Assembly: GCF_001591165.1 (NCBI RefSeq)
Contig: NZ_BCUG01000004.1
Coordinates: forward strand, 62,001-126,000
Direction: 5' to 3'
Length of the DNA: 64,000 bases
From: Thauera butanivorans NBRC 103042
GTDB taxonomy: Bacteria; Pseudomonadota; Gammaproteobacteria; Burkholderiales; Rhodocyclaceae
In this document: in pieces, positions 18,015 through 27,221 of the stretch
Position numbering within the stretch: the stretch's first letter is position 1
Layout: every line of letters starts with the position of its first letter
The notes under the pieces: model-generated
The model's database searches: none
What the model was told of the DNA's origin: nothing
Seen by the model: only the letters and a program-made list of their open reading frames with translations
Made by a program: the position numbers and the translations under genes

Positions 18015-19490
18015 ATGCCGTGGCTCGCGATCAAGCTGCCGGAGCTGCCGCTGCAGGTCTTCACCCGCGGCCTGGCCGACGAGGACACGCCGCTCGGCGT
18101 GATCGACAGCGGCCGCCGTAACCGCATCCTCGCCGCCAACGGCGCCGCCCGCGCCCAGGGCGTCTTTGCCGGCCAGGCCTTGTCGGCCGCACGGGCCATG
18201 GCGCCGGCGCTGCAGCTGCAAGCTCGCCAGACCGCGCGCGAAGCCGCCTTGCTGGCCGAAATCGCCTGCTGGGCCGGGCGCTTCACGCCGCGTATCAGCC
18301 TTGCTCCGCCCGACGCCGTGCTGCTCGAGATCGGTGCCAGCCTGCGCCTGTTCGGCGGTATGGACGCGATCCGCCAGCAGGCTCGCGAAGGCCTGCTGCA
18401 GCTCGGCATCGAAGCCCGCCTCGCCTGCGCCCCCACGCCGCTGGCCGCCTGCTGGTTCGCCGCCTGCGGGCAGGACCCCGCGGCCGGCATCGACTGGCGC
18501 GAGGCGCTGGACGGCTTGCCGCTGTCCGTCCTCGGCAGCGGCACGGACGGCGACCCTGCTCTCCCCCAAATGCTCGCTCATGCCACCACGGCCTGTTCCG
18601 CCAGCACGCTCGAGCTGCTCGACGGCCTCGGCGCCCGCAGCATCGGCGTGGTACGTGCATTGCCCGCAGCAGGCCTGGCCCGTCGCCAGGCCCAGGCCGT
18701 CGGCCTGCTGATCGCCCGCGCCCGCGGCGAACAGCCCGACCCTCGCCCCTGGTTCGAGCCGCCCGCGCGCTTCTCGCACGAACTGGCGCTGCCGGCGCCG
18801 ACCCATCACAGCGAAGCCCTGCTGTTCGCCGCCCGCCGATTGTTCGCCAGCCTGTCGGCCTGGCTGCAGGCCAGGCATGCGGGCATCGACCATTGCCGCC
18901 TGTCGCTGGTCCATGAAGGCAGCGGGGAAACGCCGCTGGACATCGTGCTCGGCCATCCTTCGGACGACGCGGATCATCTCGCCCTGATCACGCGCGAACG
19001 CCTGGGCATGCAGGTGCTGCCTGCCGAGATCTGCATCCTGCGCCTGGAAGCCGAGCACCCGCTCGACCGCGGTGCGCATGCCACCGACCTGTTCGGCTCT
19101 CCCGGCCAGGCCCGGAACGAAGCGCTGCAGTTGCTCGACCGCCTGCGCGCACGGCTCGGCGACGGCGCCGTGCGCCGCCTCGCGCCACTCGCCGACCACC
19201 GCCCGGAAGCCGCCTGGCAAGTCTGCGGGGAGCGGTCCCGAAGCAGCCAGGCAAAGCCTTCTCCGAGCCGAAACTTGCGCCCCCTGTGGCTGCTCCCCGC
19301 GCCGCGAGCGATCGACCTTCGGCAATACGCGCTGATCGGCGACGCCGAACGCATCGAAAGCGGCTGGTGGGACGAAGGCGACATCCGCCGCGACTACTAC
19401 CTCGCCCGCCGTGCCGACGGCAGCCTGTGCTGGGTTTTCCATGATCTCGCCTCGCCGGGCGGCTGGTTCCTGCACGGCTGCTTCGGCTGA
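18015..19490 (+). CDS. imuB: ImuB, catalytically degenerate Y-family polymerase homologue
   Basis: A 491-residue Y-family DNA polymerase homologue. The N-terminus MPWLAIKLPELPLQVF replaces the conserved catalytic Asp motif of true Y-family polymerases. The second catalytic motif is also lost (VLLEIGASLRLFGG in the SxDE position), as expected for ImuB, which recruits rather than catalyses. Helix-hairpin-helix and little-finger regions follow (ARSIGVVRALPAAGLARR). The usual third partner, dnaE2, does not follow; a small membrane-protein gene does. Confidence 0.9.
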   Translation: MPWLAIKLPELPLQVFTRGLADEDTPLGVIDSGRRNRILAANGAARAQGVFAGQALSAARAMAPALQLQARQTAREAALLAEIACWAGRFTPRISLAPPDAVLLEIGASLRLFGGMDAIRQQAREGLLQLGIEARLACAPTPLAACWFAACGQDPAAGIDWREALDGLPLSVLGSGTDGDPALPQMLAHATTACSASTLELLDGLGARSIGVVRALPAAGLARRQAQAVGLLIARARGEQPDPRPWFEPPARFSHELALPAPTHHSEALLFAARRLFASLSAWLQARHAGIDHCRLSLVHEGSGETPLDIVLGHPSDDADHLALITRERLGMQVLPAEICILRLEAEHPLDRGAHATDLFGSPGQARNEALQLLDRLRARLGDGAVRRLAPLADHRPEAAWQVCGERSRSSQAKPSPSRNLRPLWLLPAPRAIDLRQYALIGDAERIESGWWDEGDIRRDYYLARRADGSLCWVFHDLASPGGWFLHGCFG

Positions 19491-19573
19491 CGCGGCCGCC
19501 GCGCCGGGAAGCGCCTTGCGAACGTAGTACACTCCCCGGCACATTTTTCCCGGCCTGCCGGACAACAACAGAC

Positions 19574-20143
19574 ATGCCATCCTCCTCTTCCCCCCACTCT
19601 CCCGGCATACCTGCCGAACTGCCGGGCGACGCCGCCCGCCGCCGTGCAAAACGGAGCCTGCTCGCCTTCATCATCGCGCTGCCGATCTCGTGGTGGCTGT
19701 TCAGCCGGCTCGAACCGATCTGGGACCGGATCCTGCCGCTCGAAGGCCTGCCTTTCATGGCCGCGGCCACGCTGCTCGGCGCGGCGCTGGCGATCGCGCC
19801 GCTGGCGGCCGCCATCGGCTTCCTGCTGGCGGTCTGGTTCGGCGTGGACAGCGTCTACCTGCCCAGGCGCACGACCGGCGCCGCGCTCGACAAACCCATC
19901 GTCGCAGTCGGCCTGCTGGTGTGGTTCTCGCCCGCGCTGGCCGCCATTGCCGCCGCCGGGCGCGGCCTGTACGAGGGCCGCATCCATTTCGTGCGGCCGC
20001 CGCGCGACTACTTCCTCGCCACCGATCCGATCGCCTTCTGGCAGGGCGTGGGTTTCTGGCTGATCATGGCCGTGCTGTTCGGCTTCCTCGCCTGGCGCTA
20101 CTGGCGCCCGCGCCTGTTCCCCCGCAACGCGGCGCAAGATTGA
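19574..20143 (+). CDS. Conserved membrane protein of unknown function
   Basis: A 189-residue protein I do not recognise by family. It has a Ser/Pro-rich N-terminal tail followed by an Arg/Lys cluster (RRRAKRS). Four probable membrane helices follow: LLAFIIALPISWWLF, MAAATLLGAALAIAPLAAAIGFLLAVWF, KPIVAVGLLVWFSPALAAIAAAG and VGFWLIMAVLFGFLAW. The last codons overlap the TTG start chosen for the MATE gene, so the two may be translated together. It sits after imuB, but nothing ties it to DNA repair. Confidence 0.72.
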   Translation: MPSSSSPHSPGIPAELPGDAARRRAKRSLLAFIIALPISWWLFSRLEPIWDRILPLEGLPFMAAATLLGAALAIAPLAAAIGFLLAVWFGVDSVYLPRRTTGAALDKPIVAVGLLVWFSPALAAIAAAGRGLYEGRIHFVRPPRDYFLATDPIAFWQGVGFWLIMAVLFGFLAWRYWRPRLFPRNAAQD

Positions 20144-21561
20144 AGCCCACCCCCGCCCGTCCCACCTCGCCGGCAACACCGGCGGCCGCAGCTCTGCCGG
20201 CAGCGCCCATCATCCGCCAGTTGCTGCACCACGCCTGGCCGGTGCTGGTCGCGCAGTTGCTGTCGATGTCCATGATGGTCGCCGACACGCTGATCGCCGG
20301 CCGCTACGGCACGGCCGACCTCGCCGCGGTCGCGGTCGGCAGCGGGCTGTACATCTCGGTGGTGATGCTGCTGGTCGGCATCCTGCAGGCGGTGGCGCCG
20401 ACGATCGCCCACCATGTCGGCGCCGGGCGCAGCGGTGCGATCGGGCCGGCTCTGCAGCAGGGCTTCTGGCTGGCGCTGATGCTGGCCGTGCCGGGCTGCC
20501 TGGTGCTCGGCCAGCCGGATGCCCTGCTCCGGTTCGCCCGCGTGCCGCCCGAGATTGCCGAAGGCGCCGGTGCCTACCTGCGGGCCACCGCCTTCGGCCT
20601 GCCGGCGGTACTGCTCTATCGCACTTTCTACGCCTTCAACAACGCGGTCGGCCGACCGCGGGTGCTGATGGTCATCAGCTTCATCGCCGTCTGCGTGCAT
20701 GTGCCGCTCGCCTGGGCGCTGACCCACGGCCTGTTCGGCTTCGCCGGCCTGTCCGCGCTCGGCGGCACCGGCTGCGGCATCTCGACCGCCATCGTCAGTT
20801 GGCTGGGGCTGGGCTGCGGGCTGCTGCACCTGCTGCGCAGCCCGGCCTACCGCCAGTACGCGATCTTCTCGCACTGGCAGGCGCCCCGCCCGCGCGAGAT
20901 CGGCTCGCTGCTGCGCCTGGGCGTGCCGATGGGTTTTTCCACCTTCATCGAGATCACTTCCTTCACGCTGATCGCGCTGTTCGCCGCCCGCCTCGGCTCC
21001 GAAGCGGTGGCCGGCCATCGGGTGGTCGCCAACCTGTCGGCGCTGGTCTACATGCTGCCGCTGGCGATGTCGATCGCCACCCTGGTGCTGGTCGGTCAGG
21101 CCGCCGGCGCACACGACTGGGCACGCGCGCGCGCAACGGTGAAAGTCAGCCTGTGGCTGACGTCCGGCTTCGCCACGCTGGTCGGCATCGGCCTGTGGCT
21201 GCTGCGCGAGCCGGTGATCGGCCTGTCATCGACCGATCCGGCGGTACGCGCGGTGGCGCTCGGCCTGATCGTCTACATCTGCATCTATCAACTGACCGAC
21301 GCGATCCAGACCGTGGCCGCGCATGCCTTGCGCGGCTTCAAGGTCACGCTGCTGCCGATGCTGCTGCACACCCTGTGTTTCTGGGGCGTCGGCCTGGGCG
21401 GCGGCTACTGGGCCACTTACCACGCCTTCGGCCGCGAGACGGCGCCCAGCGTCGCCGGCTTCTGGGAGGCCAGCGTGGCGGCGACCGTGCTGGCCACCGC
21501 ACTGTTCGGCTGGCTGCTGGCGCGGGTGATGGAACGTCAGCGCATCTCGAACAATTCCTGA
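20140..21561 (+). CDS. MATE-family multidrug efflux transporter
   Basis: About 473 residues with twelve predicted membrane helices. The N-terminal MATE signature is HHAWPVLVAQLLSMSMMVADTLIAGRYGTADLAAVAVG, with the matching repeat in the second half (RLGVPMGFSTFIEITSFTLIALFAARLGSEAVAGHRVVANLSALVYMLPLAMSIATLVLVGQAAGA). Such proteins export cationic drugs or metabolites using Na+ or H+ gradients. The start is uncertain: TTG 20140 overlaps the previous stop and gives family length. The 3' end overlaps the convergent flavoprotein gene by 25 bp. Confidence 0.9.
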   Translation: MKPTPARPTSPATPAAAALPAAPIIRQLLHHAWPVLVAQLLSMSMMVADTLIAGRYGTADLAAVAVGSGLYISVVMLLVGILQAVAPTIAHHVGAGRSGAIGPALQQGFWLALMLAVPGCLVLGQPDALLRFARVPPEIAEGAGAYLRATAFGLPAVLLYRTFYAFNNAVGRPRVLMVISFIAVCVHVPLAWALTHGLFGFAGLSALGGTGCGISTAIVSWLGLGCGLLHLLRSPAYRQYAIFSHWQAPRPREIGSLLRLGVPMGFSTFIEITSFTLIALFAARLGSEAVAGHRVVANLSALVYMLPLAMSIATLVLVGQAAGAHDWARARATVKVSLWLTSGFATLVGIGLWLLREPVIGLSSTDPAVRAVALGLIVYICIYQLTDAIQTVAAHALRGFKVTLLPMLLHTLCFWGVGLGGGYWATYHAFGRETAPSVAGFWEASVAATVLATALFGWLLARVMERQRISNNS

Positions 21562-22865
21562 TGAAAGGCTCCCGGGGGGAGCCCGTGAGCCAGCAGATCG
21601 GCACGCAAGGCCCGGCCGAACGCCGAAGGGCCGCAGAACCAGACGCTGGCATCCTTCCAGCCGGGCACGGTGCGGCGCAGGCGCTCACCATCCAGCCGGC
21701 CCTCGCCATCGCCTATCAGCAGGTGCAGCCTGACACCGGCGGCCCCGGCCGCTTCGGCCAGAATCTCGCGAGCCTGCGGCGCCAGCACGGTCGTGGGGTG
21801 AAACAGGTCGACCTGGCGGCTTTCAGCGGGGTGCCCGGCAAGATACTGCAGACGGGCCAGGAAAGGCGTGATGCCGATGCCTGCGCCGATCCAGATCTGG
21901 CGCCGCTGGTCCGAGAAAGTGAAGCAGCCATAAGGCCCTTCGACCGTCACCGGGTCGCCGATCTTCAGGCGCTCCGGCAGGCGCCTGGTGTGGTCGCCCA
22001 GCCCCTTGGTGACGAAGGTGATCTGCCGCTTGCCGGGGTCCCATGCCGACGCGATGGTATAGGGGTGAGCGCCTTCGCGGGGATCCGAAGTGACGAAGGC
22101 GAACTGGCCGCTCTGGTGCCCCTTCCACCCTTCGTCGAGCTGGATGCGCGTGACCAGGGTTTGCATTTCGGGGTAATGGATCAGTTCCTCGATGCGCCCG
22201 CCCACCTGGCGCTTGCGGCCGATGCGGCCGGCCAGGCTGATACAGGCGGCCAGGCTGCCTGCGGCCATCAGCAGCGCCATGGCGATGCCGATCGGCTGGG
22301 TCCAGTATTCGTGCTTGATCAGGATGACGCTGTGGAAGACCAGCAACAGGTAGCCGGCGGCCAGCAGCGTGTGGAGCCTGGCGAACAGGCGGTAGGGAAA
22401 GCGCTTGATCAGCGCCAGCACGATCAGGACCGCGACCGCGTAGAAAGTCCATTCGCCGACGGTTTCGGCCAGCCCGCGCTGGGTGCGCAACAGCGCCTCG
22501 ATGCCTTCGTATGCCTGCCCGCCGCCCTTGCCCGGCTTGACCAGCCAGCCCCAAGCGACGGCCCACTTGGTGCCCTTGGCGAACAGCCAATGGACGGTGC
22601 CGGCCACCAGCGCGGTGATGCCGAGCCATTTGTGCAGGCGGTACATCTTGTCCAGGCCGTCGAACATCGGCTCCAGGCGCACCGGGCGCAGCGCCAGGAC
22701 CATGGCGACGCTCATGGCCCCCATGGCGATGACGCCGGAGTACTGCACGAATACCTTGCGGAACGGAAAATAGCCGAAAGGCTGGGGCAGGAAAGTATCC
22801 GCCATCAGCCACAGCACGCTCAGCCCACCCAGCAAAACCACGAGACCTGTCTTGATCGGTTTCAT
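21537..22865 (-). CDS. Ferric-reductase-like transmembrane flavoprotein
   Basis: A 442-residue protein with an N-terminal heme-type ferric reductase membrane domain (about residues 1-210). The His residues lie in helices around YRLHKWLGITALVAGTVHWLF and FARLHTLLAAGYLLLVFHSVIL. A ferredoxin-NADP reductase-like part follows: an FAD motif region HPYTIAS, glycine-rich IWIGAGIGITPFLARLQYL for NAD(P), and C-terminal VWFCGPSAFGRALRADL. It probably moves electrons from NAD(P)H through FAD and heme across the inner membrane. Substrate and partners are not evident. Its 3' end overlaps the MATE gene, tail to tail. Confidence 0.88.
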   Translation of the reverse strand: MKPIKTGLVVLLGGLSVLWLMADTFLPQPFGYFPFRKVFVQYSGVIAMGAMSVAMVLALRPVRLEPMFDGLDKMYRLHKWLGITALVAGTVHWLFAKGTKWAVAWGWLVKPGKGGGQAYEGIEALLRTQRGLAETVGEWTFYAVAVLIVLALIKRFPYRLFARLHTLLAAGYLLLVFHSVILIKHEYWTQPIGIAMALLMAAGSLAACISLAGRIGRKRQVGGRIEELIHYPEMQTLVTRIQLDEGWKGHQSGQFAFVTSDPREGAHPYTIASAWDPGKRQITFVTKGLGDHTRRLPERLKIGDPVTVEGPYGCFTFSDQRRQIWIGAGIGITPFLARLQYLAGHPAESRQVDLFHPTTVLAPQAREILAEAAGAAGVRLHLLIGDGEGRLDGERLRRTVPGWKDASVWFCGPSAFGRALRADLLAHGLPPGAFHQELFEMR

Positions 22866-23039
22866 CGCCGTACGCCTCCCGCCGTACTTTTTCGATTGAC
22901 GATGCCCAAGTTTCGCCCGGCCTGCCTGAACGCAGCCTGAATCCGCCTGGCTCGCACCGACGTGGAGCCGGGGCCTGCCGGCCGGGAACTGCGGGAATCC
23001 AGCGCCGGCAGGGATGATCCTGCTTCTGCAGCCGAGCGC

Positions 23040-24854
23040 TCAGGCAGCCCGGCCCAGCCAGCCCCTGCGCAGCTTCAGCGCTCCGGCGGAAGCCTTTTCC
23101 GCAGGCTTCAGGCTGATCTTGTCGACGACGGGCTCGCCCAGCACGACGCTGAACACCATCAGCTCGTCGCGGCGGAAGGCGTGGATCTCCACCTCATCGC
23201 CAGGCTGGCGCCGCGCGAGCATGTCGTCGAGCGCCTTGCCGCTGCCCAGTTTCAGGCCGTCGAGCGCGATCAGCACGTCGCCGGCCGACAGCCCGGCCGC
23301 CTGTGCCGCACCGCCGTCATGGACGCTGGCAAGCCTGCATTCGCCATTGCCGGCCGCCAGCTTGACGCCGAGCGAAGGCGCGGCGGCCGTCGGCTCGGCC
23401 TGCCAGTCGATGCCGAAGCCCTTCAGCAGCTTCGCCAGCGGCAGGTCGCCGGTGCCCTCGACCGTTTTCTTCAGCCAGCGTGCGAGCTTGCTTCCCAGCA
23501 TGCTGCCGCCCACCTCGCGCACCGCATCGAAGATGCCTTCTTCCGCCACCCCCAGCCCGGTTTGCCCATGGCGCTGCCACAGCAGGCGCATCACGTCGTC
23601 CAGGCTGATACGCCCGTCGCTGCCGGCACGCAGCTGCAGGTCGAGCGCGAGCGCGATCAGCGCGCCCTTGGCGTAATAGCTGACGATGGCGTTGGGCGCG
23701 TTCTCGTCCTGGCGGTAATACTTGGTCCATGCATCGAAGGACGACTCCGCCACGCTCTGCTTGCTCCGTCCGCTGCCGCGCAGCACGGCGGAGACGGTCT
23801 TGCCGAGCAGGCCGAGGTAGTCCCCGGGCGTGATCACGCCACTGCGTACCAATGCAAGGTCGTCGTAATACGAGGTGAAGCCTTCGAAAGCCCACAGCAG
23901 GCGGGTGTAGTTTTCCTGGGTCAGATCGTAAGGCGTGAAGGCCGCCGGCTTGATGCGCTTGACGTTCCAGGTATGGAAATACTCGTGGCTGCACAGGCCG
24001 AGAAAGCTCTTGTAGCTGTCGGGCAGGCCTTCCATGCCCTTCCACGGCAGGTCGGCGCGGCTGCACAGCAGCGCGGTCGAGGCGCGATGCTCCAGCCCGC
24101 CGTAGCCCTCGCCCACCACCATGGTCAGGAAAGCGTAGTAGTCCATCGGCGGCGGCGCGCCGAACAGCGCGATCTGCCATTCGCAGACGCGGCGCAAGTC
24201 CTCGCACAGGCGTTCGAGATCGCAGTCGTGGCGGCCGGCCAGCACCACGTCGTGGGTGATGCCGGCGGCGTCGAAATGGCCGAGGGCGAAGCTGCCCATC
24301 TCGACCGGGTGATCGATCAACTCGTCGTAGTCGGCGGCGCGATACCAGCCGAAACCGTAGGGCCGCGCCGCGCCGACGACGCCGTGTGCAAGCGGCAAGG
24401 CAGTGGCGACCTTCCAGTCACGGTATTCGGCGCCGTCCGGCCGCTCGATGCCCACCAGGCAGGGACGATCGCTGCGTCCTTCCACCGCCAGGAACACGCT
24501 GGTGCCGTTGAAGAAGCCATGGGTGCCGTCCAGGTGGGCGGCGCGTACCGACAGATCCCAGGCGTAGACTTCGTAATGCAGGCTGAGCACGCCGCCGTCC
24601 GGCACCGGCGCGGCGCGCCAGCTGTGCTTGTCGAGTTTGTCGATCGGCCAGGCTTCGCCATCCAGTTCGGCGCGCAGCGTGACGATGTTGCGCGCGAACT
24701 CGCGGATCATGTAGCTGCCCGGAATCCACGCTGGCAGGCGGAAGACCTGCCCGGCCGGATCGGGATCGCGGACAGTGCAGCTCACATGGAAAAGATGGGC
24801 GCCGGGATTGGCGGGGCGGATACGGTATTCGACGGCAGGCAAGGCGGGAGGCAT
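23040..24854 (-). CDS. M61-family glycyl aminopeptidase with PDZ domain
   Basis: A peptidase of about 604 residues. The zinc-binding HEYFH motif is at residues 290-294, within LCSHEYFHTWNVKRIKP, typical of family M61. A C-terminal PDZ domain is visible (AAGLSAGDVLIALDGLKLGSGKALDDMLARRQPGDEVEIHAFRRDEL). There is no clear signal peptide, so it is probably cytoplasmic. ATG 24854 is chosen; a TTG at 24899 would add 15 residues. It reads in the same direction as trmA but is separated from it by 158 bp. Confidence 0.92.
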   Translation of the reverse strand: MPPALPAVEYRIRPANPGAHLFHVSCTVRDPDPAGQVFRLPAWIPGSYMIREFARNIVTLRAELDGEAWPIDKLDKHSWRAAPVPDGGVLSLHYEVYAWDLSVRAAHLDGTHGFFNGTSVFLAVEGRSDRPCLVGIERPDGAEYRDWKVATALPLAHGVVGAARPYGFGWYRAADYDELIDHPVEMGSFALGHFDAAGITHDVVLAGRHDCDLERLCEDLRRVCEWQIALFGAPPPMDYYAFLTMVVGEGYGGLEHRASTALLCSRADLPWKGMEGLPDSYKSFLGLCSHEYFHTWNVKRIKPAAFTPYDLTQENYTRLLWAFEGFTSYYDDLALVRSGVITPGDYLGLLGKTVSAVLRGSGRSKQSVAESSFDAWTKYYRQDENAPNAIVSYYAKGALIALALDLQLRAGSDGRISLDDVMRLLWQRHGQTGLGVAEEGIFDAVREVGGSMLGSKLARWLKKTVEGTGDLPLAKLLKGFGIDWQAEPTAAAPSLGVKLAAGNGECRLASVHDGGAAQAAGLSAGDVLIALDGLKLGSGKALDDMLARRQPGDEVEIHAFRRDELMVFSVVLGEPVVDKISLKPAEKASAGALKLRRGWLGRAA

Positions 24855-25012
24855 CGTGTCGCGGGTCCGGTTGGCAACGGGGATTGGCACGGGCTTCAAG
24901 CCCTCGTGCCGGAAGTCCTGTATTTACCACCCCGCACCGCCCGCGTCGACCCGGGCTGCCGCAGCGCAATGCGCAGCGCCATCCGTGCCCGGCGCTCCGG
25001 TTGCGTGGCGGC

Positions 25013-26116
25013 TCAGCCGCCGGCCCGGCGCCGCTTCAGCAGCAGGCCGCTTTCGAGGTGAAGGGTATAGGGAAACTGGTCGAACACCGCCGCCGCCGCG
25101 ATCTCGTGCGTATCGTGCAGCGCGGCGACGTTGTCGCGCAGCGTGGCCGGATTGCACGACACGTACAGGATGCGCTCGAAGCCGCGGGCGAGTTCGACCG
25201 TGGCCGCGTCCAGCCCGCTGCGCGGCGGATCGACGAACAGCGTCGAAAAGCGATAGCCGCCGAGGTCGATTTCCTTCATGCGGCGGTATTCCCGCCCGCC
25301 GGCCAGCGCGTCGCTGATCTCGTCGCTCGACATCCGCACCATCGTGACGTTGCCGATGCCGTTGGCCTCGAGGTTGTAGTTTGCCGCGCGCACCGAGGAC
25401 TTGCTGACCTCGGTCGCCAGCACCTTGCCGAAGGCCGGCGCCAGCGCCACGGTGAAGTTGCCGTTGCCGCAGTACAGCTCCAGCAGGTCGCCGCCGGCAT
25501 CGGCCGCCTGGCGGCGGGCCCAGCCCAGCATCTGCCGGTTGACGCCGGCATTGGGCTGGGTGAAGCTGCCTTCGATCTGCTGGTAGCGCAGCGTGCGGCC
25601 GTCGAGTTCGAAGGATTCCAGCAGCCAGTCGCGGCCGAGCACGATCTTCTGCTTGCGGCTGCGGCCGATGAGCTGCACGCCGAAGCGGTCCGCCAATGCC
25701 TGCGCGGCCGCGCTCCAGTCCTCGCCGAGCGGGCGATGGTAGATCAGGCACACCATCAGTTCGCCGCTGTGCGTGGCGAGGAATTCGACCTGGAACAGCT
25801 TGCGCTTGAGCACTTCGCAGTCCTGCAAGACATCGCGCAGGCGCGGCATCAATTCGCAGATCGGCTGGGCCGCAGCGGGAAAATCGTCGATCAGCACGAC
25901 TTTCTTGTCGCCGCCGCCGGCCTCGAACATCGCGTAGTCGATGCGCCCACCGTGGTGCCAGATGCGGAACTCCGCGCGCATGCGGTAGTGCAGCGGCGCC
26001 GAGCGGAAGACTTCGGGCTCGGGCAGGCCGAAATCGGCGAAATCCCGCTTGAAGGCGGCGAGCTTGCCGGCCAGTTGCGATTCGTATTGGGCGGGGTCGA
26101 TGCGGTCGGACGGCAT
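25013..26116 (-). CDS. trmA: tRNA (uracil-5-)-methyltransferase
   Basis: A 367-residue SAM-dependent enzyme that makes ribothymidine-54 in the T-loop of tRNAs. Visible motifs are the SAM site DLLELYCGNGNFTVALAPAF, the DPPRSGLD motif and YVSCNPATL with the catalytic Cys near residue 321. The N-terminal part (FRSAPLHYRMRAEFRIWHHGGRIDYAMFE) is TrmA rather than RlmC/RlmD type. The start at 26116 (MPSDRIDPAQYESQL) matches the family N-terminus; an upstream in-frame start would add 27 unlike residues. Confidence 0.95.
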   Translation of the reverse strand: MPSDRIDPAQYESQLAGKLAAFKRDFADFGLPEPEVFRSAPLHYRMRAEFRIWHHGGRIDYAMFEAGGGDKKVVLIDDFPAAAQPICELMPRLRDVLQDCEVLKRKLFQVEFLATHSGELMVCLIYHRPLGEDWSAAAQALADRFGVQLIGRSRKQKIVLGRDWLLESFELDGRTLRYQQIEGSFTQPNAGVNRQMLGWARRQAADAGGDLLELYCGNGNFTVALAPAFGKVLATEVSKSSVRAANYNLEANGIGNVTMVRMSSDEISDALAGGREYRRMKEIDLGGYRFSTLFVDPPRSGLDAATVELARGFERILYVSCNPATLRDNVAALHDTHEIAAAAVFDQFPYTLHLESGLLLKRRRAGG

Positions 26117-26246
26117 GGCAGGCAAGGTGGTGAAAGGGATGGGGCCGAGGGGCGCAAGAGTATACGACGCTCGGCGATGCCCGGCCATGGACGGCAAAGG
26201 CGGACGAAAAAAAGACCCCCACGCTCATCCGCAGCGCGGACTCGCT

Positions 26247-26315
26247 GCCCCCCAAGGGGGCTTTTTCGTCTTGGGGCGGCCCAAGACGAAAAAAACCCCG
26301 GAACGGATTCCGGGG
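26247..26315. terminator. Triple-hairpin terminator block between ferredoxin gene and trmA
   Basis: Three stems lie in 70 bp. GCCCCC/GGGGGC (26247-26261) is followed by T5. TTTTTCGTCTTGGG/CCCAAGACGAAAAA (26262-26293) is a perfect 14-bp stem with a 4-nt loop, working on both strands. CCCCGGAA/TTCCGGGG is at 26296-26315. On the minus strand they lie 76 bp or more past the end of the catabolic operon, within the trmA upstream region, so a leaderless or short-leader trmA promoter must lie between 26117 and 26246. Confidence 0.75.
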
Positions 26316-26391
26316 CGCAAGTGCCGACGACCGAGGAGACGGAAAAGCCATCAGCATGAAAAGGACGGTGCCGCGACCCGGCCCCGGCGCT

Positions 26392-26754
26392 TCACTCACC
26401 GGCGCCAGTCGCCTCGGGCGCCGGGCGCCCCGCGCCCATGCATTTCTGCATCTTGCCCAACACTTGGAGCACCAGATCGCTTTCCGGCATGACCCGGCAC
26501 GCCAGCACCACGCCGGCCGCCAGTTCGTCGGCGCCGACGTGCTGGCGGCTCATCGCCCGGCAGCGGTAGCGCCCCGCGGTGATGCGGATCTTGCACACGC
26601 CGCAGCCGCCGCCCCTGCAGCCCAGCGGAATGCCGCGCCGGCCGAGCCGCGCCATGCCGTCGAGCACCGATTCGTCGCTGCCGCAGGCGTAGTGTTCGCC
26701 GGTGCCGGCGATCTCGACGTCGTGCTTCACGCGCCCCGGCCCCGCCGCGCTCAC
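26392..26754 (-). CDS. dmpQ: Chloroplast-type [2Fe-2S] ferredoxin of the meta-cleavage pathway
   Basis: A 120-residue ferredoxin with the Cys pattern CRGGGCGVC plus a distal Cys (VVLACRVMP) for one plant-type 2Fe-2S cluster. In the DmpQ/XylT family this protein reduces and so reactivates oxidised catechol 2,3-dioxygenase. Here it is the last gene of the lower operon instead of sitting just before the dioxygenase gene. It overlaps the tautomerase gene by 4 bp. The C-terminal 20 residues are Gly/Ala/Pro-rich and longer than in typical XylT. Confidence 0.85.
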   Translation of the reverse strand: MSAAGPGRVKHDVEIAGTGEHYACGSDESVLDGMARLGRRGIPLGCRGGGCGVCKIRITAGRYRCRAMSRQHVGADELAAGVVLACRVMPESDLVLQVLGKMQKCMGAGRPAPEATGAGE

Positions 26755-27182
26755 GCCGCGCCGTCCGCCGCCCGCAGCGCCCGCGCGCGCACTTCGTCGG
26801 CGCGCAGCTCGCTCGCCGGACGGCCGCCGATCGCCCAGTCCCCCGGATGCACGCGGGTGCAGCTACCCCTGACCAGCGCCCGCTCCACGCCCAGGATATC
26901 GACGAGCAGCGTGGTGAAGCCGGCGAGCAGGCGCTGGCGCTCTTCCAGCGGCCGGCCTTCGAGGACGATGAAGTGGAACACCGGCGCATGCGGCCCGTCG
27001 TCGCCGACCAACTCGCCGGCGACCAGGACGTGCGCCGGCGCGTGCCGCGTGATGAAGGCCCGCACCCGCTCCAGCGGCGCGCGCAGCACCTCGCAGTAGA
27101 GCGCGCAGGCGGCCTTCAGCAGCGCCGCTTCCTGCTGCGGCGTCGCCCGTCCTTCGACCAGGTGGAAATTGACGACCGGCAT
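26751..27182 (-). CDS. Two-domain tautomerase-superfamily protein
   Basis: A 143-residue protein that after Met removal begins with Pro (PVVNFHLVEGRATPQQEAALL), the catalytic N-terminal Pro of the 4-oxalocrotonate tautomerase superfamily. A second beta-alpha-beta unit (PVFHFIVLEGRPLEERQRLLAGFTTLLVDILG) makes it an internally duplicated member like MIF, cis-CaaD or MSAD. Within the operon it is additional to DmpI. It could tautomerise or hydrate a pathway intermediate; the true reaction is unknown. It is 39 bp from the SDR gene and overlaps the ferredoxin gene. Confidence 0.8.
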   Translation of the reverse strand: MPVVNFHLVEGRATPQQEAALLKAACALYCEVLRAPLERVRAFITRHAPAHVLVAGELVGDDGPHAPVFHFIVLEGRPLEERQRLLAGFTTLLVDILGVERALVRGSCTRVHPGDWAIGGRPASELRADEVRARALRAADGAA

Positions 27183-27221
27183 GTGTGTCTCCTTTGGTCA
27201 GGCAAGCCTCGGCCTTGCGGC

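Noticed and set aside
18015-19490. Active Y-family polymerase (DinB) assignment for the imuB gene
   Set aside because: The catalytic Asp/Glu motifs of DinB are missing and the neighbours are lexA and imuA, so ImuB is the better call.
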